A stretch of DNA of 64,000 nucleotides, from the NCBI GenBank assembly GCA_902524385.1, contig CABZCZ010000003.1:61112-125111 (forward strand), in the 5' to 3' direction. The first letter of the stretch is position 1. Every line of letters starts with the position of its first letter. Source of the stretch: an uncultured Alphaproteobacteria bacterium. GTDB taxonomy: Bacteria; Pseudomonadota; Alphaproteobacteria; HIMB59; GCA-002718135. The position numbers and the translations under genes are program-made. This document shows positions 8,313-18,443 of the stretch, piece after piece. The notes under the pieces were generated by a model that saw only the letters and a program-made list of their open reading frames with translations, had not been told where the DNA came from and ran no database searches.

Positions 8313-10823
8313 ATGATTAATATCGTTAATAAATTATTTGGTTCTATAAAATCTAATTCGCTAAGGAAATATGGAAGTTTTGTAGAAAGAGTAAATAAAC
8401 TTGAGGAAGATATTTCTAAACTTTCAGATGAAGAACTCAAAAACAAAACTAATCAATTTAAAAATGAATTTAATGAAACTGGATCAATATCAAAATTATT
8501 ACCAGAAATATTTGCAGTAGTTAGAGAAACATCGAAAAGAACATTAAATATGAGACACTATGATGTTCAAATAATAGGCGGGAAGGTATTATACGAAAAC
8601 AAGATCACTGAAATGAAAACAGGAGAGGGAAAAACCTTAGTTGCTACTCTAGCTGCTTATGCCAATGTAATAGAGAACTTATCCGTACATATTATTACAG
8701 TTAATGATTATCTAGCAAAAAGAGATGCGGAATGGATGGGTCAAATATATAATTTTCTCGGTCTTAGTGTTGGATGTGTTACTTCGGACACAGCCCATGA
8801 AGAAAGAACTAGTCAATATGATGCAGATATAGTTTACGCAACTAATAATGAGATAGGATTTGATTATTTAAGAGATAATCTTAAAAATGATTACGAAAAC
8901 TTGTGTTTTAAAAAAAATGGGTTTGCAATAGTAGATGAAGTAGATAGTATTTTAATAGATGAAGCTAGAACACCTCTTGTAATTTCTGCTGAATCAAACT
9001 CCAATACTGGTTTATTTCCTAAAATTGACAAAATAATTAAAATTCTGAGAAAAAATGATTTTGAGATTAATGAAGAAAGCAAAAGTATATTACTTACAAC
9101 AAGTGGAATGGAATTTTGCGAAAAATTACTAAAAGAAAATAGCATTATTGAAGAAGGTACATTACAAGATCTAGAAAATATGGTTTTAAACCATAATATT
9201 ATACAAGCTCTGAGAGCACATCATTTATTTATTAAAGATAAAGATTACATAATTAAGGATAGAAATGTCGTCATTATTGATGAATTAACTGGTAGAGCTA
9301 TGGAAGGCAGAAGATATGGTGATGGATTACATCAAGCTATAGAAGCAAAAGAGGGCTTAGTAATCCAAAAGGAAAACCAAACAATTGCATCTGTTACATA
9401 TCAAAATTTTTTTAGAACTTATCACCGTCTGAGCGGTATGACAGGAACTGCTACAACAGAAGCAAAAGAATTTGAAAGCATATATGATTTAGAGGTTGTA
9501 GAAATTCCACCCAATATAAAAGTAAATCGTGTTGATAAAAATGATCAAATTTATATGACTAAAAAAGAAAAATACAGTGCGGTTTTAGATCTTGTGAAGT
9601 CAAGAAATAATATATCTCAACCAATCCTTATTGGAACTACTTCTGTAGAAAATTCTATCAAAATTTCAGATTTATTGAAAAAAGAAAATCTAAAACACAA
9701 CATTTTAAATGCCAAAAACCATTTAAGTGAGGCAAAAATTATTGAAGAAGCAGGTTTACCTGGGAACATAACTATCTCTACTAATATGGCTGGCAGAGGT
9801 ACGGATATTAAGTTGGGGAATGGCAATGATAACTTAAAAAAAGAAGCAATCGATGCTGGTGGGTTACTAGTAATTGGTACAGAAAGACATGAAAGTAGAA
9901 GAATAGACAATCAATTAAGAGGTAGATCAGGCAGACAAGGAGATATTGGGGAAAGTATTTTTTTTCTATCATTAGAAGATGATCTAATGAGAATATTTGG
10001 ATCAAAAACTCTTGAAAACGTGTTATCGAAGTTGGGACTTAAAGATGGTGAAGTAATTACTCATTCTATGATCACCAAATCTCTTGAAAGAGCTCAACAA
10101 AAAGTTGAGAGTCATAATTTTGATATGAGAAAACAAATTTTAAAATTTGATGATATATTGAATGATCAAAGAAAAATAATTTACCAAAATAGAAGAGAAA
10201 TACTAAAAACTAATGATCAATCAAAAATTATTAATGATGTGATTGAAGATTATGTTAATAATTTAATTGAAGTCACTATTCCACCTAAAAAATATTCCCA
10301 CGAATGGGATGGAAATTTATTAAAAGACAAAATTAATGAAATTTTTAGTTTAGATATTCCAATCACAGAATGGTTTGAAGAGGATGGAGTTGATGATGAA
10401 GAAATCAAAAAAAGATTATTAGATCAGATAAACCAAAAATATAAAGAAAAACAACATCAATATTCAATTGAGTTACTTAAGTTTGCAGAAAAAAGGGTGA
10501 TGTTATTTCAAATAGATAAGGATTGGAGAGATCATTTAGCAGCAATGGACTCTTTACGAGGAAGTGTAAATTTAAGAGCTATGGGAGGTAAAGATCCATT
10601 TTATGAATATAAAAAAGAGTCTTTTGATTATTTTGATGAGATGCTGTCAAATCAAAATGAAAGAGTATTAAAAACTTTATTTAATATAAAACTAGTAAGT
10701 GATAATAAAAGTAATAATAAACAAACATCAGAACCTAGAAGAATAGTAACAAAAAAAATTGGTAGGAATGAACCGTGTCCATGTGGTTCAGGAAAAAAAT
10801 ATAAACAATGCCACGGAATTTAA
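8313..10823 (+). CDS. secA: Preprotein translocase ATPase SecA
   Basis: Motor ATPase that pushes unfolded preproteins through SecYEG at the inner membrane. The 836-residue protein has Walker A ([13 protein letters not shown]) near residue 101, the DEAD-type box ([15 protein letters not shown]) near 207, the [13 protein letters not shown] segment, the second nucleotide-binding motifs ([25 protein letters not shown]), the helical scaffold ([15 protein letters not shown]), and the C-terminal SEC-C zinc motif [16 protein letters not shown] that binds SecB or ribosomes. Somewhat shorter than the Escherichia coli protein, as in many streamlined alphaproteobacteria. Its stop shares TTAA with the accA stop. 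Confidence 0.97.
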   Translation: MINIVNKLFGSIKSNSLRKYGSFVERVNKLEEDISKLSDEELKNKTNQFKNEFNETGSISKLLPEIFAVVRETSKRTLNMRHYDVQIIGGKVLYENKITEMKTGEGKTLVATLAAYANVIENLSVHIITVNDYLAKRDAEWMGQIYNFLGLSVGCVTSDTAHEERTSQYDADIVYATNNEIGFDYLRDNLKNDYENLCFKKNGFAIVDEVDSILIDEARTPLVISAESNSNTGLFPKIDKIIKILRKNDFEINEESKSILLTTSGMEFCEKLLKENSIIEEGTLQDLENMVLNHNIIQALRAHHLFIKDKDYIIKDRNVVIIDELTGRAMEGRRYGDGLHQAIEAKEGLVIQKENQTIASVTYQNFFRTYHRLSGMTGTATTEAKEFESIYDLEVVEIPPNIKVNRVDKNDQIYMTKKEKYSAVLDLVKSRNNISQPILIGTTSVENSIKISDLLKKENLKHNILNAKNHLSEAKIIEEAGLPGNITISTNMAGRGTDIKLGNGNDNLKKEAIDAGGLLVIGTERHESRRIDNQLRGRSGRQGDIGESIFFLSLEDDLMRIFGSKTLENVLSKLGLKDGEVITHSMITKSLERAQQKVESHNFDMRKQILKFDDILNDQRKIIYQNRREILKTNDQSKIINDVIEDYVNNLIEVTIPPKKYSHEWDGNLLKDKINEIFSLDIPITEWFEEDGVDDEEIKKRLLDQINQKYKEKQHQYSIELLKFAEKRVMLFQIDKDWRDHLAAMDSLRGSVNLRAMGGKDPFYEYKKESFDYFDEMLSNQNERVLKTLFNIKLVSDNKSNNKQTSEPRRIVTKKIGRNEPCPCGSGKKYKQCHGI

Positions 10824-11758
10824 ATATCAGAAGTAATATTTAAATATTTTTCTTTTCTGAGTGCAACTAATTCTTTTATCGAAATTGATTTTAATTCATT
10901 GATCAAATTTGTAATTTTATTTTTCAATATTTCTGCTTGTTTAATAGGGTGTCTATGAGCCCCTCCATATGGCTCTGGTATAACATCATCTATAATTTTA
11001 AAATTTTTACAGTCATTAGATGTTAATTTTAATGTTTTTGCTGCTTCCTGAGAAAATTTAGTGTTTCTCCATAATATAGACGCACAACCCTCTGGGGAGA
11101 TGACAGAATATATTGAATGCTCTAGCATCAAAACTCTATCAGAAGTAGCGATACCTATTGCTCCTCCAGATCCACCTTCTCCAATAATAATTGAAATGGT
11201 AGGAATTTTCGCCTTTATAAAATGCATTATCGATGATGCTATAGACTCTGATTGCCCTCTTTCTTCAGCATCTTTTCCTGGAAAAGCTCCAGCAGTATCA
11301 ACAAATGATATTAGAGGTAATTTAAATTTTTCTGCTAATTTTATTAATCTTTGAACTTTTCTGTATCCTTCTGGTTTAGCCATTCCAAAGTTATGCTTAA
11401 TTCTTGTTTCCATTGTATTCCCTTTTTCCGTTCCAATAAAAAAAATTGAATTATCACTAATTTTTGCTAATCCTCCTACAATTGCATTATCATCTGCGTA
11501 TTTTTTATCTCCATGCAAAAAAACAATGTCTGTAAAAATATTTTCAATATAATCTAAAGTATGAGGTCTTTCACCATGTCTTGAAACTTGGACTTTTTGC
11601 CATGGATCTAAATTTGAATAAATTTTTTTATATAATTCCTCTTTTTCAATATTTAATTTCTTAATTTTTTCCACATTTAATTCTTGATTTTTTTTTAGTT
11701 GTTCTAATTTTGTTTCGACTTTTTCAATTTCACTTTCAAATTCAAAATATTTTATCAT
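10820..11758 (-). CDS. accA: Acetyl-CoA carboxylase carboxyltransferase subunit alpha
   Basis: Alpha half of the carboxyltransferase that makes malonyl-CoA for fatty-acid synthesis; it pairs with AccD, not seen here. The 312-residue protein shows the usual N-terminal helical segment ([15 protein letters not shown]), [21 protein letters not shown], and the crotonase-fold motifs [18 protein letters not shown] and [12 protein letters not shown] with [11 protein letters not shown]. Its start overlaps the end of the large secreted-protein gene by 4 bases, so it is the third gene of a tightly coupled set with two envelope proteins. Confidence 0.96.
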   Translation of the reverse strand: MIKYFEFESEIEKVETKLEQLKKNQELNVEKIKKLNIEKEELYKKIYSNLDPWQKVQVSRHGERPHTLDYIENIFTDIVFLHGDKKYADDNAIVGGLAKISDNSIFFIGTEKGNTMETRIKHNFGMAKPEGYRKVQRLIKLAEKFKLPLISFVDTAGAFPGKDAEERGQSESIASSIMHFIKAKIPTISIIIGEGGSGGAIGIATSDRVLMLEHSIYSVISPEGCASILWRNTKFSQEAAKTLKLTSNDCKNFKIIDDVIPEPYGGAHRHPIKQAEILKNKITNLINELKSISIKELVALRKEKYLNITSDI

Positions 11759-13542
11759 AATATAAAATCATAGTTTTTAAATAATTCTAAAACTATACTT
11801 CTAAAAAGTGCTCCATCTTTATAACGTAGATATCCATTTAATATTAGTTTTAGATGTTCTGGATGTATATTTTTCCATTCTTTATTATTTAGGGAGATTA
11901 AAGAATAAAAAAGGAATTCTTCATCAACACTATCAAGAATACTTTTATTTATTTTTTTAAGCAGAAAAATTGATGGCATTAATCTATCATCAAAAATTTT
12001 ATTTAAGTTTATATTAGTATTTGAATTTATATCTAAATTCATGACATCCTTGAGAACATACAACAATTCATAATTATCGCTATCCTGATAATTATTACTA
12101 TTTAATGTTAGATTTATAGAATTTATAAATGAATTTAAATCATTCGAAGAATATAAATCTAATAAAATTCTTGAATAAATACTTTTTGAATCTACTGCAA
12201 TTGCGTTTTCATACAATTCTATCCAATCTACTGCATTATCAAAATTACTATTTAAAATGTAGGCTGAGGCGATTTGAGGTCCGTAAATAATATTTTCTGA
12301 TGAGGCTTCAATAGAAGCTAACATATTAATTGATAATTTATAGGCAATTTCTTCCAAATTATTTTTTTTTGCAAATTCCCAAAATTGTAATAATGTATTT
12401 AATCTATCGTTTGGAAATATTTGAATATTTACCAGCTGAAATAAAAAAGCCATGCTTAATTCTTTATTGCCAGAAAGCGTTTCAATTGTTTCTTTAGGAT
12501 TATTTAATTGATCCGAATTGAAGTCAGCGGACATATATAATGCTGATATGCTATCAACTGTAATTAAATTTTGAAGAAAGCTTTCATTAGCTGCTTTAAT
12601 TCTCAAATCAATAGGAGATGATTGATTCAAAATAATAGGAATAGATAGATTTTTTTTATCAATTTCATAAAACTCAGTTGAGAAGGGAAGTTCTGCAATC
12701 CTAGTCATAGCACTATATAAAAATATTAAATCTTTATTTAAATTAGAATTTTTAATTTCATTTTTGAAATTATTCTCATCTAAAGAATCGATTATAAGCG
12801 AAAACAAATGTTGATAATATTTATCTATATTATTTTCTGATTCAATCAAAATTGAGTTTAGTAATCTTGCCTCTGATTGATTGTCATTTAAAATTAAGCA
12901 AAATATGTCAAGTTTTTCTAAATAGAAATAATTTAATTTTATATTTTCATTTAGTTCTTCATTGAAGTTACAAGCTTCATTTAATTGAAAAGTTGATAAA
13001 AGATAATTTAATTTAAGTTCAGTATAGAAAATTAAGTTTTTATCATTAATCAGTTCATACTTTTCAATTAATTCATATGACTTATTTATTTGACCAATAG
13101 AGTTAAAGTAATTTACTATTAAGAAGAATATTTTATTGTCTTGATTATTTTCAATATCTAATTGAAGGTTTTCTAAAACTTGAATTATTTCTTTTTGTAA
13201 AGTTTTTGAATTGATTTTTTGAAGTTTATTAAAAAGATTTTCTAGATCACTTATATTATGTTTACGAATAAAATTATCTTTATCAATTTCTATTTGATTT
13301 ACCTCAATTTTTGTAGTTTCAATTTCTTCAATCTCATTATTTTTAATTTCTATTTCATTAGTTTCGTTCAAATTATCAATAACCTTTTCAATTTTCTTTT
13401 TATCATTGAGATTTTCTAGGACCATTTGATCAAGGCTTTTATTTTCATATAAATTAATTACTTCTATTTGATTGATATCCTCTTCATTTGCAAAAATATA
13501 ATTTGAGAAGAAAATCAAGAAAATAATAAAAATAATTTTCAT
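11755..13542 (-). CDS. Large secreted/periplasmic alpha-helical protein, function unknown
   Basis: A 595-residue protein with a probable signal peptide (MKIIFIIFLIFFSNYIFA, cleavage near residue 18), then an acidic, Asn/Glu/Ile-rich low-complexity stretch to about residue 90, then a long helical, repeat-like region reminiscent of degenerate TPR/SEL1 solenoids (for example IASAYILNSNFDNAVDWIELYENAIAV). I do not recognise a named family. Relatives often have a large poorly characterised exported protein in the accA region, but I cannot confirm homology here. It overlaps the 42-residue gene upstream (ATGA) and accA downstream (4 bases), so all three are probably one transcript. A periplasmic scaffold or envelope role is only a guess. 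Confidence 0.75.
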   Translation of the reverse strand: MKIIFIIFLIFFSNYIFANEEDINQIEVINLYENKSLDQMVLENLNDKKKIEKVIDNLNETNEIEIKNNEIEEIETTKIEVNQIEIDKDNFIRKHNISDLENLFNKLQKINSKTLQKEIIQVLENLQLDIENNQDNKIFFLIVNYFNSIGQINKSYELIEKYELINDKNLIFYTELKLNYLLSTFQLNEACNFNEELNENIKLNYFYLEKLDIFCLILNDNQSEARLLNSILIESENNIDKYYQHLFSLIIDSLDENNFKNEIKNSNLNKDLIFLYSAMTRIAELPFSTEFYEIDKKNLSIPIILNQSSPIDLRIKAANESFLQNLITVDSISALYMSADFNSDQLNNPKETIETLSGNKELSMAFLFQLVNIQIFPNDRLNTLLQFWEFAKKNNLEEIAYKLSINMLASIEASSENIIYGPQIASAYILNSNFDNAVDWIELYENAIAVDSKSIYSRILLDLYSSNDLNSFINSINLTLNSNNYQDSDNYELLYVLKDVMNLDINSNTNINLNKIFDDRLMPSIFLLKKINKSILDSVDEEFLFYSLISLNNKEWKNIHPEHLKLILNGYLRYKDGALFRSIVLELFKNYDFIL

Positions 13543-13667
13543 TTTAATTTTAGATTAAATTTTTCTGTTATAATTGCCGAAGGTGAAGGAATTTCGATCA
13601 TATAAAGCGTAACAAAGACGATTATTGTTAGTATTATAAAAAAATATATAATGTATGTTTTTTTCAT
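13539..13667 (-). CDS. Small single-span membrane protein, 42 residues
   Basis: Short frame read on the minus strand. It starts with MKKTYIIYFFIILTIIVFVT, a Lys-Lys start followed by one hydrophobic segment (about residues 5-24), then a short conserved-looking tail EIPSPSAIITEKFNLKLK. Its stop codon overlaps the ATG of the 595-residue secreted protein in the arrangement ATGA, a strong sign of a genuine coupled gene. The hydrophobic segment with a Pro-Ser-Pro motif outside suggests an inner-membrane protein or uncleaved lipid-facing anchor with a short periplasmic tail. No function is known to me. It is divergent from aroK across 100 bases. Confidence 0.6.
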   Translation of the reverse strand: MKKTYIIYFFIILTIIVFVTLYMIEIPSPSAIITEKFNLKLK

Positions 13668-13767
13668 ATATGATATTAAAAAAATGATTAATATATATTT
13701 TTACCATTTTTTTAAGTTTTTTTCTATTTCTACAAAAAATTTGTCAATAATAAGAAAAAGTTAGATT

Positions 13768-14304
13768 ATGTTGGATCTGTCTGAAATTAAAAAGAAAAAT
13801 ATTTGTATTATGGGCTTCATGGGTTCAGGTAAATCTATAATTGGTAAAGATTTAAGTAAATACCTAAATTTAAAATTTTATGATACTGACAAGGAAATTG
13901 AGCTTAAGACCAAAAAAAAAATAACTACAATTTTTGAAGAAGAAGGAGAGTCTTATTTTAGAGATATTGAAGAAAAAGTGTGTATTGATATATTGACTCT
14001 TGATAATTGTGTAGTTTCTTTAGGTGGTGGAAGTATAGTTAGTGAAAAAATAAGAAAAATCATAAAGATAAATTCTTACTCTATTTATTTACAAGTTAAA
14101 TTAAACAACTTACAAAACAGATTGAAATCTTCAATAAAAAGACCTCTATTAAATAATAATCTTAATAATAGAGAAATATTACAAAAGCTTTTCAAAGATA
14201 GACAAAAATATTATGAAAAAGCTGATTTGATAATAAATAACGATGGTGATAAATTTCAAACATTAAATCAAATAAAATTTAAACTAAATATTTATGCAAA
14301 CTGA
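13768..14304 (+). CDS. aroK: Shikimate kinase
   Basis: Phosphorylates shikimate at O3 in the aromatic amino-acid pathway. The 178-residue P-loop kinase has Walker A GFMGSGKS (about residues 16-23), the DTDKEIE motif for magnesium and shikimate, the FRDIEEKV segment with the shikimate-binding Arg, the SLGGGSIV loop and the lid Arg region (KRPLL). First gene of aroK-aroB-CorC; its end overlaps aroB by 11 bases, so translation is probably coupled. The next pathway enzymes are not in the window. Confidence 0.95.
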   Translation: MLDLSEIKKKNICIMGFMGSGKSIIGKDLSKYLNLKFYDTDKEIELKTKKKITTIFEEEGESYFRDIEEKVCIDILTLDNCVVSLGGGSIVSEKIRKIIKINSYSIYLQVKLNNLQNRLKSSIKRPLLNNNLNNREILQKLFKDRQKYYEKADLIINNDGDKFQTLNQIKFKLNIYAN

Positions 14305-15361
14305 TTTATTTATAAAAAACAAAAAATTGAATACTTCAATATTAATAAAAAAAAATTACATTGCAACTTTTGTAAAAAATATTGCAAATAACAATGAAAA
14401 AGTGTTCTGTGTTATTGATTCAAAAATTAAAAATAAATTTAATTTTAAAAAAGAAAAAAACATAACAATTATAACTATTCAGTGTGGAGAGAGAATAAAA
14501 ACAATTAATGGTTACAAACATCTTGTTGAAAAACTTATTAAAAATAATGTGAATAGAAAATCTGTGCTTATTGCTATAGGAGGTGGAACATTAGGTGATT
14601 TAGCAGGATTTGTATCAAGTACAGTTTTAAGAGGAATAGATTTTTTTCTAATTCCCACAACACTTTTATCTCAAGTAGATAGCTCTATTGGTGGTAAGAA
14701 TGGAATAAATACAACCTTTGGAAAGAATTTGATTGGAACATTCTATCAACCAAAAGAAGTGCTAATTGATATTTCTGTTTTGAATAGTTTGTCAAAAAAA
14801 GAAATAAAATCTGGATATGCAGAAATAATAAAACATGCTTTAATTAATGATTATATTTTTTTTTGTTGGTTAGAAAGAAACATAAATAAATTATTAAATT
14901 TAAACAAATCTATTTTAGAAAAAGCAATTTATAAATCAATAATGATAAAACTTTTTTATGTAAAAAAAGATGAAAAAGAATCCTTATATAATAATCACTC
15001 TAGAGCAATGTTGAATTTTGGACACACAATTGGTCACGCTATAGAAAGTCACTATAAATATGAAAAATTAAATCATGGAGAAGCTATTTCTGTAGGAATG
15101 ATTACTGAAGCAAAAATATCTAATTATCTTGGTCTACTCCCAACTAATGAACTTAATAGAATAATAATACATTTTAAAAAATGTAAATTAAAAATTTTTG
15201 ATAGAATAATAAAAGAAAAAAAAATAATAAAAATAATAAGTAAAGATAAAAAAAATTTTAAAGACAGTATTAACTTTTCTCTTATAAATAATATTGGTAG
15301 CTCAATATTTTATAAAAAACTAGATAAGGATAAGGTTTATAAAATTCTACAAAATATATAA
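14294..15361 (+). CDS. aroB: 3-dehydroquinate synthase
   Basis: Converts DAHP to 3-dehydroquinate using NAD and a divalent metal. The 355-residue protein has the NAD-binding IGGGTLGDLAGFVSSTVLRG and IPTTLLSQVDSSIGGKNGIN, the catalytic/metal residues in SGYAEIIKHALI (Glu), NFGHTIGHAIES (His) and LNHGEAISVGM (His). The N-terminal third is very lysine-rich and diverged but of normal length. It is translationally linked to aroK upstream and ends immediately before the CorC-like ATG. Confidence 0.96.
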   Translation: MQTDLFIKNKKLNTSILIKKNYIATFVKNIANNNEKVFCVIDSKIKNKFNFKKEKNITIITIQCGERIKTINGYKHLVEKLIKNNVNRKSVLIAIGGGTLGDLAGFVSSTVLRGIDFFLIPTTLLSQVDSSIGGKNGINTTFGKNLIGTFYQPKEVLIDISVLNSLSKKEIKSGYAEIIKHALINDYIFFCWLERNINKLLNLNKSILEKAIYKSIMIKLFYVKKDEKESLYNNHSRAMLNFGHTIGHAIESHYKYEKLNHGEAISVGMITEAKISNYLGLLPTNELNRIIIHFKKCKLKIFDRIIKEKKIIKIISKDKKNFKDSINFSLINNIGSSIFYKKLDKDKVYKILQNI

Positions 15362-16609
15362 ATGACAAGTATATTTCTTCTTTTTTTTCTAATTATTCTT
15401 ATAATTCTATCTGGTTTTTTATCAGGATCAGAAACTGCAATTACAGCTACTTCTAAAGCAAGAATTTTATATAAGAAAAAAAAAGGAAGTAAAAGAGCTG
15501 GCTATGTGCTTGAATTACTAGATAAGAAAGATAATGTAATATCAACGTTACTCCTCTCAAATAACTTAGTTAATATATTAGCATCTTCTCTAGCTACAGC
15601 ATTTTTTTATGATCTTTTTGGAGTAGAAGGTATTTTTTATGCAACTTTAATTATGACAGTAGTAATTGTAATATTTGCCGAAGTTCTTCCTAAAACTTAT
15701 GCCTTAAATAGACCAAATAGAACTGCTTTATTAATTTCTCCAATTATTTATTATTTAAATAAAATTTTATTTATTTTTGTATTTGTAATTAATTTAATCG
15801 TAAGATTAATTTTTAGAAAAAATGATAATGATATAAAAAATAATGATCTTCAATCAGAAGAAGAATTAAAAGGAGTAATAGATCTTTATAAAACTTCAAA
15901 TCCAGATTATGAACAAGAAAAGGATATGTTACAAAGTATATTACAATTAAACGACATTACTGTTGAAGAAATTTTTACCCATCGAAAAAATATCTATTCG
16001 ATAGATTCATCTCTGAAGACTAGTGAAATAATACAAAAAATTAATAACTCTAGATACACCCGTATACCTTTTTGGATAGATAATCCTGAAAATATAATAG
16101 GTTTATTGAATGTTAGAACTTTGAATATAGATTTAAAAAATCATAATGAATCAAAAGAAATAATTTTTGATAAAATTTCTAATCCGTGGTTTATTCCTGA
16201 AACTACAAATCTACTAGAGCAACTGGTAGAATTTAAAAAAAGAAAAGAACACTTAGCATTTGTTGTTGATGAATTTGGGGAATTACTTGGATTAATAACT
16301 TTAGAAGATATTATAGAAGAAATAGTTGGTGAAATTGTAGATGAAATTGATGTGCCAGAAAATGATTTTAAACTAAATAACTATGGTAAGGTTATAATTA
16401 ATGGTGAGAAAAATATTAGAGATTTGTATAAAAGTTTTGATTTAGATCCACCAGAAATTGAGTCCTCTACAATAGCTGGATATATTTTAGATATGTCAAA
16501 AAAAATACCTTCATATGGTGAATCTTTTAAAGACAATTTTTTTAACTATAAAATTTTATCACATTCAAAAAAACAAATATCTAAGGTTGAAATTTCAAAA
16601 ATTAACTAA
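15362..16609 (+). CDS. CNNM/CorC-type hemolysin-domain transporter
   Basis: A 415-residue membrane protein of the CNNM/CorB-CorC group, proposed magnesium or cobalt exporters. Residues 1-150 form the DUF21 transmembrane domain (SGFLSGSETAITATSKAR; AEVLPKTYALN), about 190-310 a CBS pair (FTHRKNIYSIDSS; FVVDEFGELLGLITLEDIIEEIVGEI), and the C-terminal part a CorC/HlyC domain (NGEKNIRDLYKSFDL...IESSTIAGYIL). The start codon directly follows the aroB stop. The aroK-aroB-CorC order followed by BolA on the opposite strand is familiar from Alphaproteobacteria. Substrate is not determinable from sequence. Confidence 0.9.
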   Translation: MTSIFLLFFLIILIILSGFLSGSETAITATSKARILYKKKKGSKRAGYVLELLDKKDNVISTLLLSNNLVNILASSLATAFFYDLFGVEGIFYATLIMTVVIVIFAEVLPKTYALNRPNRTALLISPIIYYLNKILFIFVFVINLIVRLIFRKNDNDIKNNDLQSEEELKGVIDLYKTSNPDYEQEKDMLQSILQLNDITVEEIFTHRKNIYSIDSSLKTSEIIQKINNSRYTRIPFWIDNPENIIGLLNVRTLNIDLKNHNESKEIIFDKISNPWFIPETTNLLEQLVEFKKRKEHLAFVVDEFGELLGLITLEDIIEEIVGEIVDEIDVPENDFKLNNYGKVIINGEKNIRDLYKSFDLDPPEIESSTIAGYILDMSKKIPSYGESFKDNFFNYKILSHSKKQISKVEISKIN

Positions 16610-16856
16610 TTTTAATTTCCAAAGAATGTAAACCACTGTTAAATTCTTCTTTAAGCAAACTATTAATAATCCTGTGAATATTTAATCTATTAAGTGGGGA
16701 GTTGTCTTTTTTCGTCAAGATTATTTTGATATGAGTTTCTCCACTACCGGTAAAATTATTATGCCCTTCATGCAAATTTGAATTGTCAACAATTTCTAAT
16801 AAAAAATTGTCAAATTTATTTGATAATATTTTATCAATTCTTTGCTTACGATTCAT
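16602..16856 (-). CDS. bolA: BolA family protein
   Basis: Small (84-residue) BolA-like protein. BolA proteins partner with monothiol glutaredoxins in iron-sulfur cluster trafficking and can bind DNA (family knowledge). It shows the core helix-strand pattern with the diagnostic NLHEGHNNFTGSGETHIKIIL and the HRIINSLLKEEFNSGLHSLEIKI ending, including the conserved His residues. It overlaps the CorC gene end by 8 bases (TTAACTAA holds both stops) and is divergent from the DnaJ-like gene, only 23 bases away, so the two must share promoter space. Confidence 0.9.
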   Translation of the reverse strand: MNRKQRIDKILSNKFDNFLLEIVDNSNLHEGHNNFTGSGETHIKIILTKKDNSPLNRLNIHRIINSLLKEEFNSGLHSLEIKIS

Positions 16857-16879
16857 TATTTTTAAACTATATATTACGT

Positions 16880-17467
16880 GTGGGTAAACATAAAATAGAT
16901 ATTAATAAAAATAGTCTTTCTTGGGAAAAAACATTTTTTAGAAAATGTGATAACAAAGATTGTAATAGTGAGGGTAAGTTTAAAGCACCAAAATCTAGAG
17001 TATTGTTAAATCAATATTATTATTTTTGTATGGAACATATTAAGGAATACAATAAGTCATGGGATTTTTATAAAGGATTATCAGTTAATGAAATTGAGAA
17101 TTCAATGAGAGAAGATATTATTTGGAACAGGCCATCTTGGCCTTTGAAGGGAAATTATCACAAAGTAATGGATCAAATCAACAATTTTTTTACTGAGGAA
17201 ATGAACGATTTAAATCCAAATGAACGAGAGAATTATTACTTCAGAAATAAGCTGGTTGATGAAAATCTTACAAAAGAAGAAAGTGAAGCTCTTTCATTAT
17301 TCAATCTAGATCTACCATTGACATTGGATAAAATTAAAAAAACTTACAAAAAACTAGTGAAAATATTTCACCCTGATGTAAATGGTAACGATAAAGAAGC
17401 AGAAGAGAAGTTTAAGGAAATAAATAACTCATACAAAATACTTTTAAAAAAATTTAAAAATGACTGA
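16880..17467 (+). CDS. DnaJ-domain protein with N-terminal Cys-rich region
   Basis: A 195-residue co-chaperone-like protein typical of Alphaproteobacteria, usually next to bolA and cobS. The GTG at 16880 is chosen as start because homologues begin just before the KIDINKNSLSWEK region; an ATG at 16778 in the same frame would run through bolA. The N-terminal part has Cys pairs (CDNKDCNSEGKFKAPKSR and FCMEHIKEYNKSWDF) that may bind zinc. The C-terminal J domain (about 140-195) contains KKLVKIFHPDVNGND with the HPD motif that stimulates DnaK. It overlaps cobS by 8 bases. Confidence 0.85.
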   Translation: MGKHKIDINKNSLSWEKTFFRKCDNKDCNSEGKFKAPKSRVLLNQYYYFCMEHIKEYNKSWDFYKGLSVNEIENSMREDIIWNRPSWPLKGNYHKVMDQINNFFTEEMNDLNPNERENYYFRNKLVDENLTKEESEALSLFNLDLPLTLDKIKKTYKKLVKIFHPDVNGNDKEAEEKFKEINNSYKILLKKFKND

Positions 17468-18443
17468 TAAAAAAAATATAGAAATATCTCCTAGTATCAA
17501 AATTGATCCCAAAGAAATATTTGGGGTTTCCTGTGAGTTTGAGGTTTATAAGTTTAGAGAAAAAACTGAACACGTACCAGAAATAGATCAAACATATATT
17601 TTTGATCCAGTAACAACTCTTTCAATACTTGCTGGATTTGCTTCTAATAGAAGAGTGCTGATTCAAGGATACCATGGTACTGGTAAATCTACTCATATCG
17701 AACAGGTAGCTGCTAGGCTTCATTGGCCATGTATTAGAATTAATTTAGATAGTCACATCAGCAGAATAGATTTGATTGGCAAAGATACTATCGTACTCAA
17801 AGATAATAAACAGGTGACAGAATTTCAGGATGGCATACTTCCTTGGTCTTACAAAAACCCTGTAGCTTTAGTGTTTGATGAGTATGATGCAGGCAGACCT
17901 GATGTAATGTTTGTAATTCAACGTATTTTGGAGTCAGATGGTAAATTAACTCTACTGGATCAATCAAGAGTAATTAAACCTCACAAATTTTTTAGGTTGT
18001 TTGCTACAGCAAACACTGTTGGTCTTGGTGATACATCTGGTTTGTATCATGGTACTCAACAAATAAACCAAGGTCAAATGGATAGATGGAATATTGTATC
18101 AACCTTAAATTATCTTAGTAACGAGCAAGAAAAAAATATTATCTTAAGTAAAGTAAAAAAACTTAATAATAAAGATGGCAAAGACATCGTTAAATGCATG
18201 GTAGCTACTGCAGATCTTTCTAGATCAGGATTCATTAATGGTGATATTTCAACTGTTATGAGTCCAAGAACTGTATTGACTTGGGCAGAAAATTATCTTC
18301 TATTCAATGATATAGAATATTCTTTTAAACTATCTTTTTTAAATAGATGCGATGAAATGGAGAGATCTATCTTACAGGAATATTTTCAGAGGTCATTTGG
18401 AATTGATATTACTGATGCTAAGGTAGCTAATGTCAAAGAATAG
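17460..18443 (+). CDS. cobS: CobS-like MoxR/AAA+ ATPase of the cobaltochelatase family
   Basis: 327-residue AAA+ ATPase with Walker [18 protein letters not shown] and Walker [15 protein letters not shown], plus [30 protein letters not shown], the characteristic CobS sensor region. In aerobic cobalamin synthesis CobS and CobT form a chaperone-like ring that drives CobN to insert cobalt. No cobN or other cobalamin gene lies in the window, and the neighbours (DnaJ-like, BolA) suggest the pair may serve another target here (inference). It overlaps cobT by 14 bases. Confidence 0.9.
   Translation: MTDKKNIEISPSIKIDPKEIFGVSCEFEVYKFREKTEHVPEIDQTYIFDPVTTLSILAGFASNRRVLIQGYHGTGKSTHIEQVAARLHWPCIRINLDSHISRIDLIGKDTIVLKDNKQVTEFQDGILPWSYKNPVALVFDEYDAGRPDVMFVIQRILESDGKLTLLDQSRVIKPHKFFRLFATANTVGLGDTSGLYHGTQQINQGQMDRWNIVSTLNYLSNEQEKNIILSKVKKLNNKDGKDIVKCMVATADLSRSGFINGDISTVMSPRTVLTWAENYLLFNDIEYSFKLSFLNRCDEMERSILQEYFQRSFGIDITDAKVANVKE

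Noticed and set aside
9617..9910. 97-residue frame opposite secA
   Set aside because: Antisense to conserved SecA nucleotide-binding motifs; composition is that of a shadow frame.
16778..16879. Longer N-terminus for the DnaJ-like protein
   Set aside because: The extension runs through bolA in antisense and has no similarity to the family; GTG 16880 fits better.
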